Positions 53,926 to 63,990 of a DNA stretch of 64,000 bases are shown piece after piece (position 1 is the first letter of the stretch; every line of letters starts with the position of its first letter). Location: the NCBI RefSeq assembly GCF_028640845.1, contig NC_080541.1, positions 9,266,435 to 9,330,434 of the forward strand, in the 5' to 3' direction. Made by a program: the position numbers and the translations under genes. The notes below the pieces were generated by a model. The model did not search any database, had not been told where the DNA came from, and saw nothing but the letters and a program-made list of their open reading frames with translations. Source of the DNA: Ahaetulla prasina (taxonomy: Eukaryota; Chordata; Lepidosauria; Squamata; Colubridae).

Positions 53926-55612
53926 TGGATTACAAATAAACCGTAAGTGGATTACAAATTTATTTATTATTGAAAAAAGTCAAATATTTAGGAATATGTT
54001 TAACTTCAAGATGTGTAACGATAAAAGAGGATAATTATTATAAGCTAAAAAGACAAATTGAGAAAGACTTAGAGAAATGAAAAAAAATTATTATTTATGC
54101 AATTATCATTTATGGGAAGGATTGCAACAATCAAGATGAATATATTGCCAAGACTATTGTTTTCATTCCAGACAGCCCCAATAAAAATTGAAAAGACTTA
54201 TTTTCAATATCTTAACAAGACAATAAGGATATTTATATGGCAAGGGAAAAAAGCGAGAATAAACATAAAAATGCTACAAGATGAGGGACTACGTGGAGGA
54301 TTTGACTTGGATGAGAGAATGGATTGAATTAAGAAATACAAGATTATTAACTTTGGAAGGACATGATTTACAACTGGGTTGGCATGCATTTTTATGGTAT
54401 AGTAAAAGTAAGATGCATACCTACTTTCATAGACATTATATAAGAAATCCATTGTTATCGGTGTGGGAGCAGGTTAGAGATAAATACTATTTGAAAATAC
54501 CAATATGGTTATCAACAACGGAAGCTTTAATGTACCCAAATACTATTAATTTTAGAAATATTGTTAGATATAAAGACTTATTAACAGATCAGGGGGAATT
54601 GAAAAGGAAATGAGAACTGGAAGAACAGGGGGTTGAGATGGATTGATATATGTGTATGCAAATACAACAAGATATGAAAAAGATGTTAAACTATATGGTT
54701 TGTACTTAGAAATGACAGAGTTGGATAGGATACTCACAGGAACAGAGGATAAAAGAATTTTTAAAAATTATAATTTTTTTACTTGGCATTGAACTAGAAG
54801 AAGAACAAGTAAAGGAAACAATGATAGCCCGAGCAAAAAATTTTGGATATTCAATTGACCTAGATAGATGGCAACAGTTATGGGAAAGGAATTATAAAAT
54901 AACAATGTCCACTATATATAAAGAAAATCAATATAAAATGTTCTACAGATGGTATATGCCTCCTGAAAAATTGGCAAAAATGTTTAAAGATAAATCAGCT
55001 AAATGTTGGAAATGTCACCAGATACCAGGATCTTACTATCATATGTGGTGGACAGATTCAGAAGCTAGAAATTATTGGAGTAAAATTAAGATATGGTTAG
55101 AAGAAATGACTCAACAACATATTGATTTAAAAACGGAGCTGTTCCTATTGGGTATCCTTCCAGAGAAAATTAGTAAAGAAAATATATACTTTATTATACA
55201 TGTAATAACAGCAGCAAGGATAGTATTTGCACAAAATTGGAAAGCGGAGAAAATCCCCTTGGAAGGGGAAGTAATTAAGAAATTTCTAGATTGTGCAGAA
55301 ATGAATAGATTAACTTTGATAATTAAACAAAGAGAGGATAAAGAATATTTTAAGTTATGGGGTCAATTTTACCCCATAACTTAAAATATTGGCTAGAAAA
55401 GAGATATAGATGAATAAATTAATAGTTATATAAGAGAATGGTATAATAAAAATATTGTATTTTTGGAGAGAAGTGGTAATAGATTAAGAGAAAATGAAGA
55501 TAGAAGGAGCAACAAGAAGAAGAAGTCACTGAAGAAACACTGAAATGATACACGGAACAACTGATGTATTAAGTGTTTGTTTGTGTATAAAATAAACATA
55601 AAAATAATAATT
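53926..55612 (+). mobile_element. L1 LINE, ORF2 C-terminal third
   Basis: FMGRIATIKMNILPRLLFSF (54110-54165), IFIWQGKKARI, frame breaks near 54290, 54612 and 54750, then 54821-55384 with YKMFYRWYMPPEKLAKM, CWKCHQIPGSYYHMWW (zinc-knuckle-like), ITAARIVFAQNWK. Ends in an A-rich tail near 55590-55608. Distinct subfamily from 36600 and 27955 (different C-terminus). Confidence 0.9.
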
Positions 55613-56829
55613 CCTCAATCATAGAATCATAGGGTTGGAAAGCATCTCAGAGGTCTCCTAGTCCAGGGGTCTGCAAACTTGGCTCTTTTAAGACTTGTGG
55701 ACTTCAACTCCCAGAGTTCCTCAGCCAGCTGGCTGAAGAACTTTGGGGGTTGAAGTCCACAAGTCTTAAAAGAGCCAAGTTTGCAGACCCCTGGACTAGT
55801 CCAATCCCTAGCTCTAAGCAGGAGTCTTAGACTATTCCAGTCAAATACTTGTCCAATCTATTTTTGCAAACTTCCAGTGATGGAGCATGCACAACCCTGG
55901 AAGGCAAGCTATTCTATCAGATGTCGGTCTCACTGTCAGAAAATTTCTCCTTATTTCTCTCTTTGAGAAAAATAATCTCTCTTTGAGAAACTTCAGAATA
56001 GCAGAATAACAGCCCTTGGAGGCCTTCTAGTCCAACCTCCTATACAAGCAAGAGCCCCTATACCATTCTGGACAAATGGCTATCCACTCTCTTCTCAAAA
56101 ATCTCAAAGTCTTCCAACGTTGGAACACTCATAACTCCTGAAGGTAAGTCGTTCCACTGGTTAATTGTTCTCACTTACAGGAAATTTCTCCTTAGTTCTA
56201 GATTACTTCTCTCCTTGATGAGTTTCCATCCATTGTTTCTTGTCCTCCTTCTGGTGCTTTGGAAAATCAAGGAGAGAAGCAACCTAGAACTAAGGAGAAA
56301 TTTCCTGACAGTTAGAACAATTAATCAGTGGAACAACTTGCCTGCAGAAGTTGTGAATGCTCCAACACTGGAAGTTTTTAAGAAGATGTTGGATAACCAT
56401 TTGTCTGAAATGGTGTAGGGTTTCCTGCCTGGGCAGGGGGTTGGACTAGAAGACCTCCAAGGTCCCTTCCAACTCTGTTATTCTATTCTATTCTATTCTA
56501 TTCTATTCTATTCTATTCTATTCTATTCTATTCTATTCTATTCTACATTAACCCCCTCTTCTTTGTGGCAAGTTCTTAAATCTTAAACTCTGCTATCGTG
56601 TCATCCTTAGTCCTTCTTTTTACTAGACTAGAAATACCCAATTCCTGCAACCATTCTGTATATGTTTTAACCCCCAGCCTTCAGCACTCTTTCCAGAGTC
56701 TCAACATTATTATTATTTTGTATTTAGATATTCCACTAATTATGTCTTGTCCTACCCTCTGGCGCTCTAGAGAATAAGTCAATTCCCTGTTCTTTGTGAC
56801 GACCCCTCAAGTACTAGAAGGCAGTTATG
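55613..56829 (-). mobile_element. Inverted CR1 remnants with a MITE and a nested plus-strand CR1
   Basis: Inverted CR1 ends at 55620-55663 and 55794-56262. A plus-strand CR1 3' end occupies 56263-56545 (KERSNLELRRNFLTV, INQWNNLPAEVVNAPTLEV, then the terminus and (ATTCT)n). The inverted CR1 resumes at 56546 (cccctcttctttgtggc) to 56829. Confidence 0.8.
55664..55793. mobile_element. hAT-type foldback MITE in CR1
   Basis: CAGGGGTCTGCAAACTTGGC and complement. Flanks tcctagtc and gactagtc agree at 6 of 8 positions. Same family as 3788 and 49529. Confidence 0.85.
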
Positions 56830-57324
56830 TTCATAGTCAATTTATTCTGTTCCCGCAGAAAGCTGAAAAGAAAGAGAAATAAGTTCTCAAATCAGTTGAA
56901 GCTGGATTACCAGAGAGATCCAACCCAAAACCAGAAATATTGCAAAGATATTGCTTACATTTAAACATACAACATGTATGTTCTTCTCTGTTTTTTGCAA
57001 GGAGATGGAGATGCAGGAGCAGAGAAATGCCAAGCGTTGGATTCCAGACTCTGCACCCTAGATGTAAACAGTTGTGTGCAAAACGCCGGGGATTTTGTGG
57101 TAATCTCCATACACAATTACAAAGGGAGAACTTTATGAAAGAAATAAAGTGGCAAACTAGCTGAGAAATTACTTTGGGGAATCTAAAAGGAGAAAATCTG
57201 GAGTATTTCATATCTTTTCACTAGGACTGTTAACATTGTGAGGTTTCTGCTATTTTAATTCTTCTGAGATATGTAAATATCTCAGAAGAATATGAGAATA
57301 TAAGAATATGAGATATGAGATATG

Positions 57325-58190
57325 AAAAAAGAATCCTATCAACAAGTACAAACTTGATGGTCATTACCTTACTGATGACCTTCACCCTGTCAAAGATCTT
57401 GGAGTTTTCATATCAAATGACCTTAATGCCAAAGCCCACTGCAACTACATAGCAAAAAAGGCTCTAAAAGTAGTAAACCTAATTTTACGCAGCTCCTTTT
57501 CCAAAAACTCTACACTACTAACTAGAGCATACAAAACATTTGCCAGACCTATTCTTGAATACAGCTCATCCGTCTGGAACCCATACCACATCTCTGACAT
57601 AAATACAATAGAACGCGTCCAGAAATATTTTACTAGAAGAGTTCTTCACTCCTCCGAAAATAACAAAATACCTTATACCACCAGACTTGAAATCCTGGGA
57701 TTAGAAAATTTACAACTCCGTCGACTTCGACATGACCTGTGTTTAACTCATAAAATCATCTATTGCAATATCCTTCCTCTAAATGACTACTTCAGCTTCA
57801 ATCGCAATATTACAAGAGCAAAAAATAGATTCAAGCTTAATGTCAACCGCTTCAAACTTCATTGCAGAAAATATGTCTTCTGTAACAGAGTTGTTAATGC
57901 TTGGAACTCATTACCTGACTCCATAGTCTCTACTCAAAATCCCAAAATCTTCAACCAAGAACTGTCTACTATTGACCTCACCCCATTCCTGAGAGGACTA
58001 TAAGGGGCATGCATAAGAGCACAAAAGTGCCTACCGTTCCTGTCCTATTGTTCCCTTTATTATATCAAATTAATATAGCTAATGCATATTCTTTACTTAT
58101 ATATATATATATATATATATTTTCTTCATGATATGTTTTTTTACTTTTGACAATGTTTATATATACTGTTATGACAAAATTAAATAAAAA
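57325..58190 (+). mobile_element. Jockey-like LINE 3' half
   Basis: Frame-broken coding: KDLGVFISNDLNAKAHCNY, YKTFARPILEYSS, VQKYFTRRVLHSSENNKIPY, LRRLRHDLCLTHKIIYC, then gtgcctaccgttcctgtcct, an (AT)n run at 58098-58120 and an A-rich tail. Confidence 0.88.
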
Positions 58191-58400
58191 AATGTACACA
58201 GTTTTGTTTAGATAGATAGCATTACATTGGAAAGTTAGTCCGCATGAAATCAGCTGAAATTTAGGTGCCTATCAAGATATAAATATCACAAGAAAGATTT
58301 TGATATGAAACATCCGGTATGGAAATTGCTACTTAAGTGGACAAAGATTAATGCATTTGCCTATGCCTAAATTAGATTAGTTCTTCCCAACTTGTTACCT

Positions 58401-58510
58401 ACCTGAATCTATTAATCCAAGGTCTTCAATGTTGGTGAGAAGACATGCTGTTGACGACCAGAATGATGGATGGAAAGCAGTACAAGTTGCAGAGAAAATA
58501 CGATTGTTTT
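58401..58510 (-). other. Predicted splice donor of gene 3 exon 1
   Basis: Minus strand GATTCAG|GTAGGTAAC with GT at 58402-58401. Weaker than the GTAAGA donors but in the homologous position. Implied intron to 48101 is about 10.3 kb. Confidence 0.5.
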
Positions 58511-58990
58511 TAAGTCCTTTTTTTTTAAGGTTAATTGTAGTTCAGCAGATGACGAACAGTAGCTTCCAATCCTAATAGGCTTTTCTTACAACGTCCAAAA
58601 TTTTGTCCATCATTGAGGCAAACCTGATACATATGTTGTTGAATACCTCACGGGATTTAATATCAAAGTAGCAGGTGATATAATAAGCGGATCTTTTGAA
58701 GCAAATATTCTTTCTGCTCTTGGACAGGGAAGCAGATCTTGCTAAAAGGTTGACACAATTAAATATATGCTGCATCTTGCCTAATCAGCAGGAACATCAA
58801 GTGATAAGAAGACCTAGGTCTTGTCTTTGCAAGATAATCTCCAATTGTGAACAAAGAATGAGGACATGCATGCAAACCTAGGCAGATAGCAGAAAATGGA
58901 ATACACACACACTTGTGTTGGTCTCCTCATCTAAGAAGATTTATCACGAACCTCTGCTCCGATATCACTGATCTTCAAGCTAAAAATGAC

Positions 58991-59399
58991 ACAAATTCCT
59001 CTTTGTTTTTAGCTTTCCTCTACCCTGGCTCAATTAACACTTTAGTTAATTGACAGTTCTGGATTTAGGTAAAGGTAAAGGTTCCCCTCGTACATACGTG
59101 CAAGTCGTTCCCAATTCTAGGAGGTGGTGCTCATCTCCATTTCAAAGCCGAAGAGCCAGCGCTGTCCGAAGATGTCTCCATGGTCATGTGGCCAGCATGA
59201 CTCAACGCCAAAGGTGCACGGAAGGCTGTTACCTTCCCACCAAAGGTGGTCCCTATTTTTCTACTTGCATCTACTAGCTGGGACAAGTAATGGGAGCTCA
59301 CCCCGTTACCCAGCACTAGGGATTCGAGCCGCTGAACTGCCGACCTTTTGATCAACAAGCTCAGCGTCTTACCCACTAAGCCACCACATCCCTGTTCTG
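58991..59399 (-). mobile_element. Sauria-type SINE, inverted (59072-59395)
   Basis: gtaaaggttcccctcgtaca to cgacgtcttaccc-type head with gggattcgagccgctgaac (B box, minus). It interrupts sequence whose uninterrupted relative is at 62110-62170 (caattaacactttaattaat). Confidence 0.88.
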
Positions 59400-60045
59400 G
59401 AAGGTTCCTGCTGTTACCACCCTCCAAGGAGATTCCTCAAGGGACTTTCATATCAAGTATGGACTAAATGGTACAAGTGGTTGGAGAATAGGAAAACTAA
59501 ATAGAAATAAAGGATGGAGAAGAGAAGAAAACAAATGTGTAAAATATTGTAAATAAAAAAAAACTAGATATAAAGAGATGATAAAGTCAAAGACAGTAAA
59601 AAGAAGGGAAAAGGGGAATATATAAAGATGAAAGTAGATGGAATGAAACCATCATGTAAAAAGAAAACACATATTATGTTTTTATGTTATGTATGTTTGT
59701 GTTGTGTTGTGTCGTTGTAATAAAATCCATAAAAACTTTTAAAAAAAGAAGTAAAGAATGATAAGTGAATTCATAATTCCTCAAAATTGGTCATGTCTTA
59801 ATAATTACAACTTGTGAAGAGTGTCTTGACGACAAGCAATTCCATTTAATGGGAGTCCTATGCATCAGATAATAAATGCAACTGAGAATACAATAACACT
59901 TAGTATAAATGAACCCCGATTACTGATAGTGTCATAGTCCAAATATTCTCCAGTAGCATTCACGTTTGCCAGGCTGAAATTCATCAAGAGATTTTTGTAA
60001 TGCTCCAATAATATCTTCTTTTAGAACGGAAATTCAAATTAAAGG
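59400..60045 (-). pseudogene. Receptor 5' fragments, interrupted by an L1 tail
   Basis: 59425-59457 retains the antisense of a receptor leader (ggagattcctcaagggactt, compare 48050). 59460-59750 is a plus-strand L1 3' end (WTKWYKWLENRKT-type coding end, A-rich 3' UTR, A-tail). 59751-59814 is the receptor intron (gataagtgaattcataattc). 59815-60045 is a second N-terminal fragment: MNFSLANVNATGEYLDYD, TM1-like ISNRGSFILSVIVFSVAFII, then TGA. Acceptor AG lost as in 48181-48400. Confidence 0.8.
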
Positions 60046-60378
60046 GGAAAAAAAGTGGATTCAATAATTCCTCAGTCATAGAATCGTAGGGTTGGAAGGC
60101 ACCTCAGAGGTCTCCTATTCCAGCCGCTAGCTCTAGGCAGGAGTCTTAGACTATTCCAGTCAAACACTTGTCCAATCTATTTTTGCAAACCTCCAGTGAT
60201 GCACAACTCTGGAGGGCAAGCTATTCCATTAATTGTCTGTCTCACTGTCAGAAAATTCCTCCTTATTTCTAGGTTGTATCTCTCTTTGAGAAACTTCAGA
60301 ATAGCAGAATAACAAGAGTTGCAAGTGACCTTGGAGCTCTTCTAATCCAACCTCCTACACAAGCAGGAAAACCTGTAG
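60046..60378 (-). mobile_element. Old inverted CR1 fragment
   Basis: tagaatcgtagggttggaag and gtcttagactattccagtca match 55620-55840. Ends at the next element. Confidence 0.75.
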
Positions 60379-60871
60379 CAGGGGTGAAACGTAAAATTTG
60401 TTACTACCAGTTTTGTGGGCGTGGCTTGCTGGTGGTGGTGGGGCAATGTGATTGGGTGGGCGTGGCCAACTTTTTTTAAAAAAAAAAAGCATATTTTTTT
60501 TGCCTTTAAAAGAAAAAAAAAAGCCTCTGACAATCAGGCAATTCAGCTGAGATGGTCAGAGGAGCCTTTTAAAAGCATTTTTTTCTCAGGCCGAAGCGGT
60601 TGTAAAAAAAATTGCTTTTAAAAGCCTCTGATGAGCCCAGTTGAGCCAAATGATTATCAGAGGCTTTTTTTTTAATTTTTAAAAGCATTTTTTCGGTTGA
60701 AGAAAAAATGCTTTTAAAAGTAAAAAAAAAAAAACAACCTCTGATGATCGCACGGCACAGCTGGGCACGGGGGTGGGGAGCAGGGATTTTTGCTACCTGT
60801 TCTCCAAACCACCTGCCGCCATCGCTACTGGATCGGGTGATTTGGTCCGAACCGGGAGCATTTCAACCCTG
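60379..60871. mobile_element. hAT-type non-autonomous element
   Basis: CAGGGGTGAAACGTAAA to GGAGCATTTCAACCCTG. Interior holds several A/T homopolymers and a repeated ttttaaaagcattttttt motif. The TSD is poor (acctgtag / ccctatac, 5/8). Confidence 0.7.
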
Positions 60872-60879
60872 CCCTATAC

Positions 60880-61677
60880 CCATGAGGGCGAACCCATGGC
60901 AAGCATGCCACAGGTGGCACACAGCGCCCTCTCTGTGGGCATGCGAGCCATCGCCCGAGTTCAGCTCTACCGGGCATGCACCTCCTGTCGGCAAGCTGGT
61001 CATTGTGTGCAGAGGGGCATGTGCATGGGGGGCAGAGGCCACGTGCATGTATGGGGTGCATTGCATGTTGTACCCCCCCCCGAGCCGGGCCTCCTGCCAG
61101 AAAGTGACTTGGAGCCGGGCCTGCTGCCAGAAAGTGACTTGGAAAGTGAGGGGGAAGGGCCGTCAGGACTTATCTCAGGAGCACCGGCTTCCCTGGCTCA
61201 GCTCCAGGAGCCAGAGGCAGGCCAGGTGGAGGAGATAACGAGGCCTCCTTCCCCTGACTCTTTCCCCCTCCCCAGGCCACGCCTCTAGACCCAGCTGATG
61301 GCAATCAGGCTTGGTTGAACCCTAGGTTTCATAGGCAGGAGAGGAGGAAACAACAGAAGCAGGGGTGGGGCAGGCCTAGGAAGTGCTGAGTCATGGAGCC
61401 ACACTCCACAGGATATAAAGGCAGTGAGCACTGTTGTGTCTCTTCGTAGCCGGCAAATCATCTGATTAACTAAGAGCTGAAGTGACTCACCAGCGTCGAG
61501 GGAGATATCAGAGAACTTGGCAGATGTTCGCTATTCTGCTGCCAGAGCTGATAGTGCCGGCTAATTAAGCCATCATTCGGATAGAGGCGAAGGAGGACAG
61601 AACATTGCATTTTGAGGGTTTAAGCATGCATTCACATGCGCACGTTGGGCACTTGCTCTGGAAAAGGTTAGTCACTG
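60880..61677. mobile_element. hAT-type element hosting a solo LTR, perfect TSD
   Basis: CCCTATAC at 60872-60879 and 61678-61685. Left end ccatgagggcgaacccatgg, right end ggaaaaggttagtcactg. The internal caggtggcacacagcgccct string is typical of squamate hAT-type MITEs. About 260 bases without the LTR. Confidence 0.8.
61066..61604 (+). mobile_element. Solo LTR, family A (copy 4)
   Basis: TGTTGTACCCCC to AGGAGGACAGAACA, flanked by TTGCA at 61061-61065 and 61605-61609. ggatataaaggcagtgagc promoter-like segment near 61410. A 27-base piece (gagccgggcctcctgccaga) is doubled at 61082-61140. More diverged from the other three copies. Confidence 0.88.
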
Positions 61678-61757
61678 CCCTATACCATTCTGGACAAATG
61701 GCTATCCAGTCTCTTCTTAAAAACCTCCAATGTTGGAGCACTCCTAACTCCTGAAGT
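61678..61757 (-). mobile_element. CR1 remnant, inverted
   Basis: ataccattctggacaaatgg and cagtctcttcttaaaaacc; continues the CR1 interrupted at 60378. Confidence 0.7.
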
Positions 61758-61960
61758 TAAGACATGACCGATTTTGAGGAATTATGAATTCACTTATCAT
61801 TCTTTACTTCTAACAGGAACCTTAAAGCTCCTGTTATACAGCCATATATAACAAATTATAAAGCCATAATGCTCTATAATCTCTAAAGGAGAGATTAGAG
61901 AGCATTATGAAAATCTCTTGAGGAATCTCCTTGGCAGGGTGATAACAGCTATCAGAAAAT
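61758..61960 (+). pseudogene. Receptor leader/5' exon fragment in plus orientation
   Basis: tgaattcacttatcattctt and tacttctaacag|gaacc reproduce the receptor acceptor region on the plus strand, followed by an enlarged leader and gagcattatgaaaatctctt near 61900. It then diverges at 61945. This is the only receptor piece on this strand and pairs in inverted orientation with 59405-59457 and 59750-59800. Confidence 0.75.
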
Positions 61961-62330
61961 GTATACACAGAGGAGTGGAGTGGGGGAGAGAGAAAGAGAA
62001 AGAGAGATGCATTGGTCTCCTCATCTAAGAAGATTTATCATGAACCTCTGCTCCCTTTTATCTTATCTTCATGCTAAATATGACACAAATTCCTCTTTGT
62101 CTTTAGCCTTCCTCTACCCTGGCTCAATTAACACTTTAATTAATTCAAAGTTCTGGATTTATTGGAGCACAAAGAGGTCTTCTGAAAGAAGTTTCAGGCT
62201 GTTACCCCCACTACCAAGGAAGCACTGTAAGAATTGCTAGACATGGTCTTCTGCTATTCCACAATCCACCTTCATCTCTAGCTTCATAGAGATAAGAAAA
62301 AGGTGGAATTAGGGATTTATTTATTTTTAT
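61961..62330. repeat. Duplicated spacer with (GA)n
   Basis: 62013-62165 pairs with 58918-59065 (ctcctcatctaagaagattt, tcctctaccctggctcaatt). A short GA-rich run is at 61980-62005. No gene. Confidence 0.7.
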
Positions 62331-63060
62331 AAAAAAGTTTTATTTTTTCTTTCATATCCAACAACTCATCCAATGTACAGTCATATACAATTAGTCGGGC
62401 TTGCCCAGTCACCGCCCCCTCCTTTTAACTCTCTTCCCTCATCTACCTTCTTCTACTTTCCAGACCTTCCTCCCCTTCTCTTATCTACATCCTTTCCTCC
62501 CTCCACCCTATACCTTCCTTCTCCCTCTTCTCCCCCTCTTCCTTCCTCTTCTCCCTCTTCTACCCCTCTTCTCCTCTTTCCTACCTCCTACTCTCTCCTC
62601 TTTTCTCCCTCCCCACCATTCTAAAATGGTAGCTGGGCAGACCCAACCCTACATTAATTATATTTATATATCTTCAACAATCCCTGTACATTAATCATCA
62701 CTCCATCCTCTACCCTCAACCTCCCCCCAATTCCCCCCCTTATCCCCCACCCCTCCCCCTGACTTCCCAGATCAAAATGCAGGGTATCAAAACTAACAAT
62801 CATAATCCAAAATAAATCCTAAATTATAATCTCTAGTCACTCCACACATAATCACACTCTCAATTCCCCTCTCCTTCAAAAATATATCTAATACAAAATA
62901 TTTCCTAAATTTACTCATATGCTATTCGGTATTTTTTTATCTGATACTTATTTTGAATATAATCAATCCACATTTTCCATTCTAAAATATATTTTTCTTG
63001 TGTATAGTTTTTCAAATAACCAGAAATTTTTGCCATTTCTGCCAGATTTTTTTGCACAAT
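62331..63060 (-). mobile_element. L1 LINE 3' end, inverted, uninterrupted
   Basis: Inverted T-run and tttcatatccaacaactcat, pyrimidine-rich 3' UTR (62420-62620), then the inverted ORF2 end (minus-strand MWIDYIQNKYQIKKY near 62950). Serves as the empty-site reference for 28672-29131. Confidence 0.88.
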
Positions 63061-63109
63061 TATAGAGATGAAAATTTGTTGCTTAATACGGTGTGTGTGT
63101 GTAAATACA

Positions 63110-63142
<33 letters not shown>

Positions 63143-63239
63143 AGGCACAATGTTAGAGGAAGAAAATAAAAGGAAATCAAAAGTCAAATCGGGCAGAGTT
63201 AATTCTGAAGCACTGCTCAGGAAATGCAGTGTCTTCTTA
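63061..63239. repeat. (CA)n/(TG)n microsatellite and spacer
   Basis: (GT)n at 63092-63101 and (AC)n at 63110-63140 form a small inverted pair. The rest is unassigned. Confidence 0.85.
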
Positions 63240-63395
63240 TAAACAAAGACTGGATGGGGTCACTGAAGCAGTCTGCGTGAACTTAAATGGACTCCAGAGG
63301 ATGGTAAGAGGACAGAAAGGCCTGGAGGAATGTTGTCCATGGGGTCGGGATAGGTCGGACATGACTTTGCAACTAACAACAAAAAGCAAATGTGC
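63240..63395 (+). mobile_element. BovB-like RTE 3' terminus
   Basis: ggactccagaggatggtaag, gcctggaggaatgttgtcca and ggtcggacatgactttgcaa, followed by ctaacaacaaaaag. This is the typical BovB-type 3' end in squamates. About 150 bases only. Confidence 0.75.
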
Positions 63396-63719
63396 TCCAG
63401 ACTTCTTTCAAGAGCTCTAATTGGGTAGACCGTTTGCCAATAGATGCGAGAAGACCAAAGACCAAAACTTCGATGACAGTTGGCTGATAAATCTGACCAC
63501 TGAGGAAGCAACTCAGCTGATCATAATCATTCAACAGTGCAGCCTGTCCTTTCATTTTGATAATATCTTCTCCTTAACGTTTATTTGCCCTCCTTGGTCA
63601 TTAGAAATGGGTATGCTTTTCTGACCATGCTGCTGCAGGGGACAAGGCAAAAGGGTTGGGTTGAAAGCCTGTTGTGAGAATTTTCCACTGAGTTTTCAAT
63701 TAGCATAGCACACAATTTT
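63396..63719. other. Unassigned spacer
   Basis: No gene or repeat recognised. Confidence 0.4.
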
Positions 63720-63990
63720 ATTTTTTTTTGTTTACATTTATATCCCGCCCTTCTCCGAAGACTCAGGGCGGCTTACAGTGTATAAGGCAATAGTCTCATT
63801 CTATTTGTATATTTTTACAAAGTCAACTTATTGCCCCCCCAACAATCTGGGTCCTCATTTTACCTACCTTATAAAGGATGGAAGGCTGAGTCAACCTTGG
63901 GCCGGGCTTGAACCTGCAGTAATTGCAGGCTTTGTGTTCTTAATAACAGGCTTTACCAGCCAGAGCTATCCGGCCCTTCAAAATTGACTT
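63720..63990 (-). mobile_element. L2-tailed tRNA-type SINE, inverted
   Basis: T-run, tatcccgcccttctccgaag, gtcctcattttacctacc, and gggcttgaacctgcagtaat near the head. Same family as 19630 and 34770. Confidence 0.82.

Larger units (their letters stand above)
56830..58990 (-). repeat. Exon-1 block of receptor gene 3, split by a LINE
   Basis: 56860-57310 and 58200-58990 match the blocks at 40870-42000 and 10555-11780 (aagttctcaaatcagttgaa, gagaactttatgaaagaaat, agcaggtgatataataagcg). The jockey-like LINE lies between. Confidence 0.7.

Noticed and set aside
60773..61288. 171-codon and overlapping 176-codon frames
   Set aside because: They span three nested mobile elements and are open because the DNA is GC-rich.
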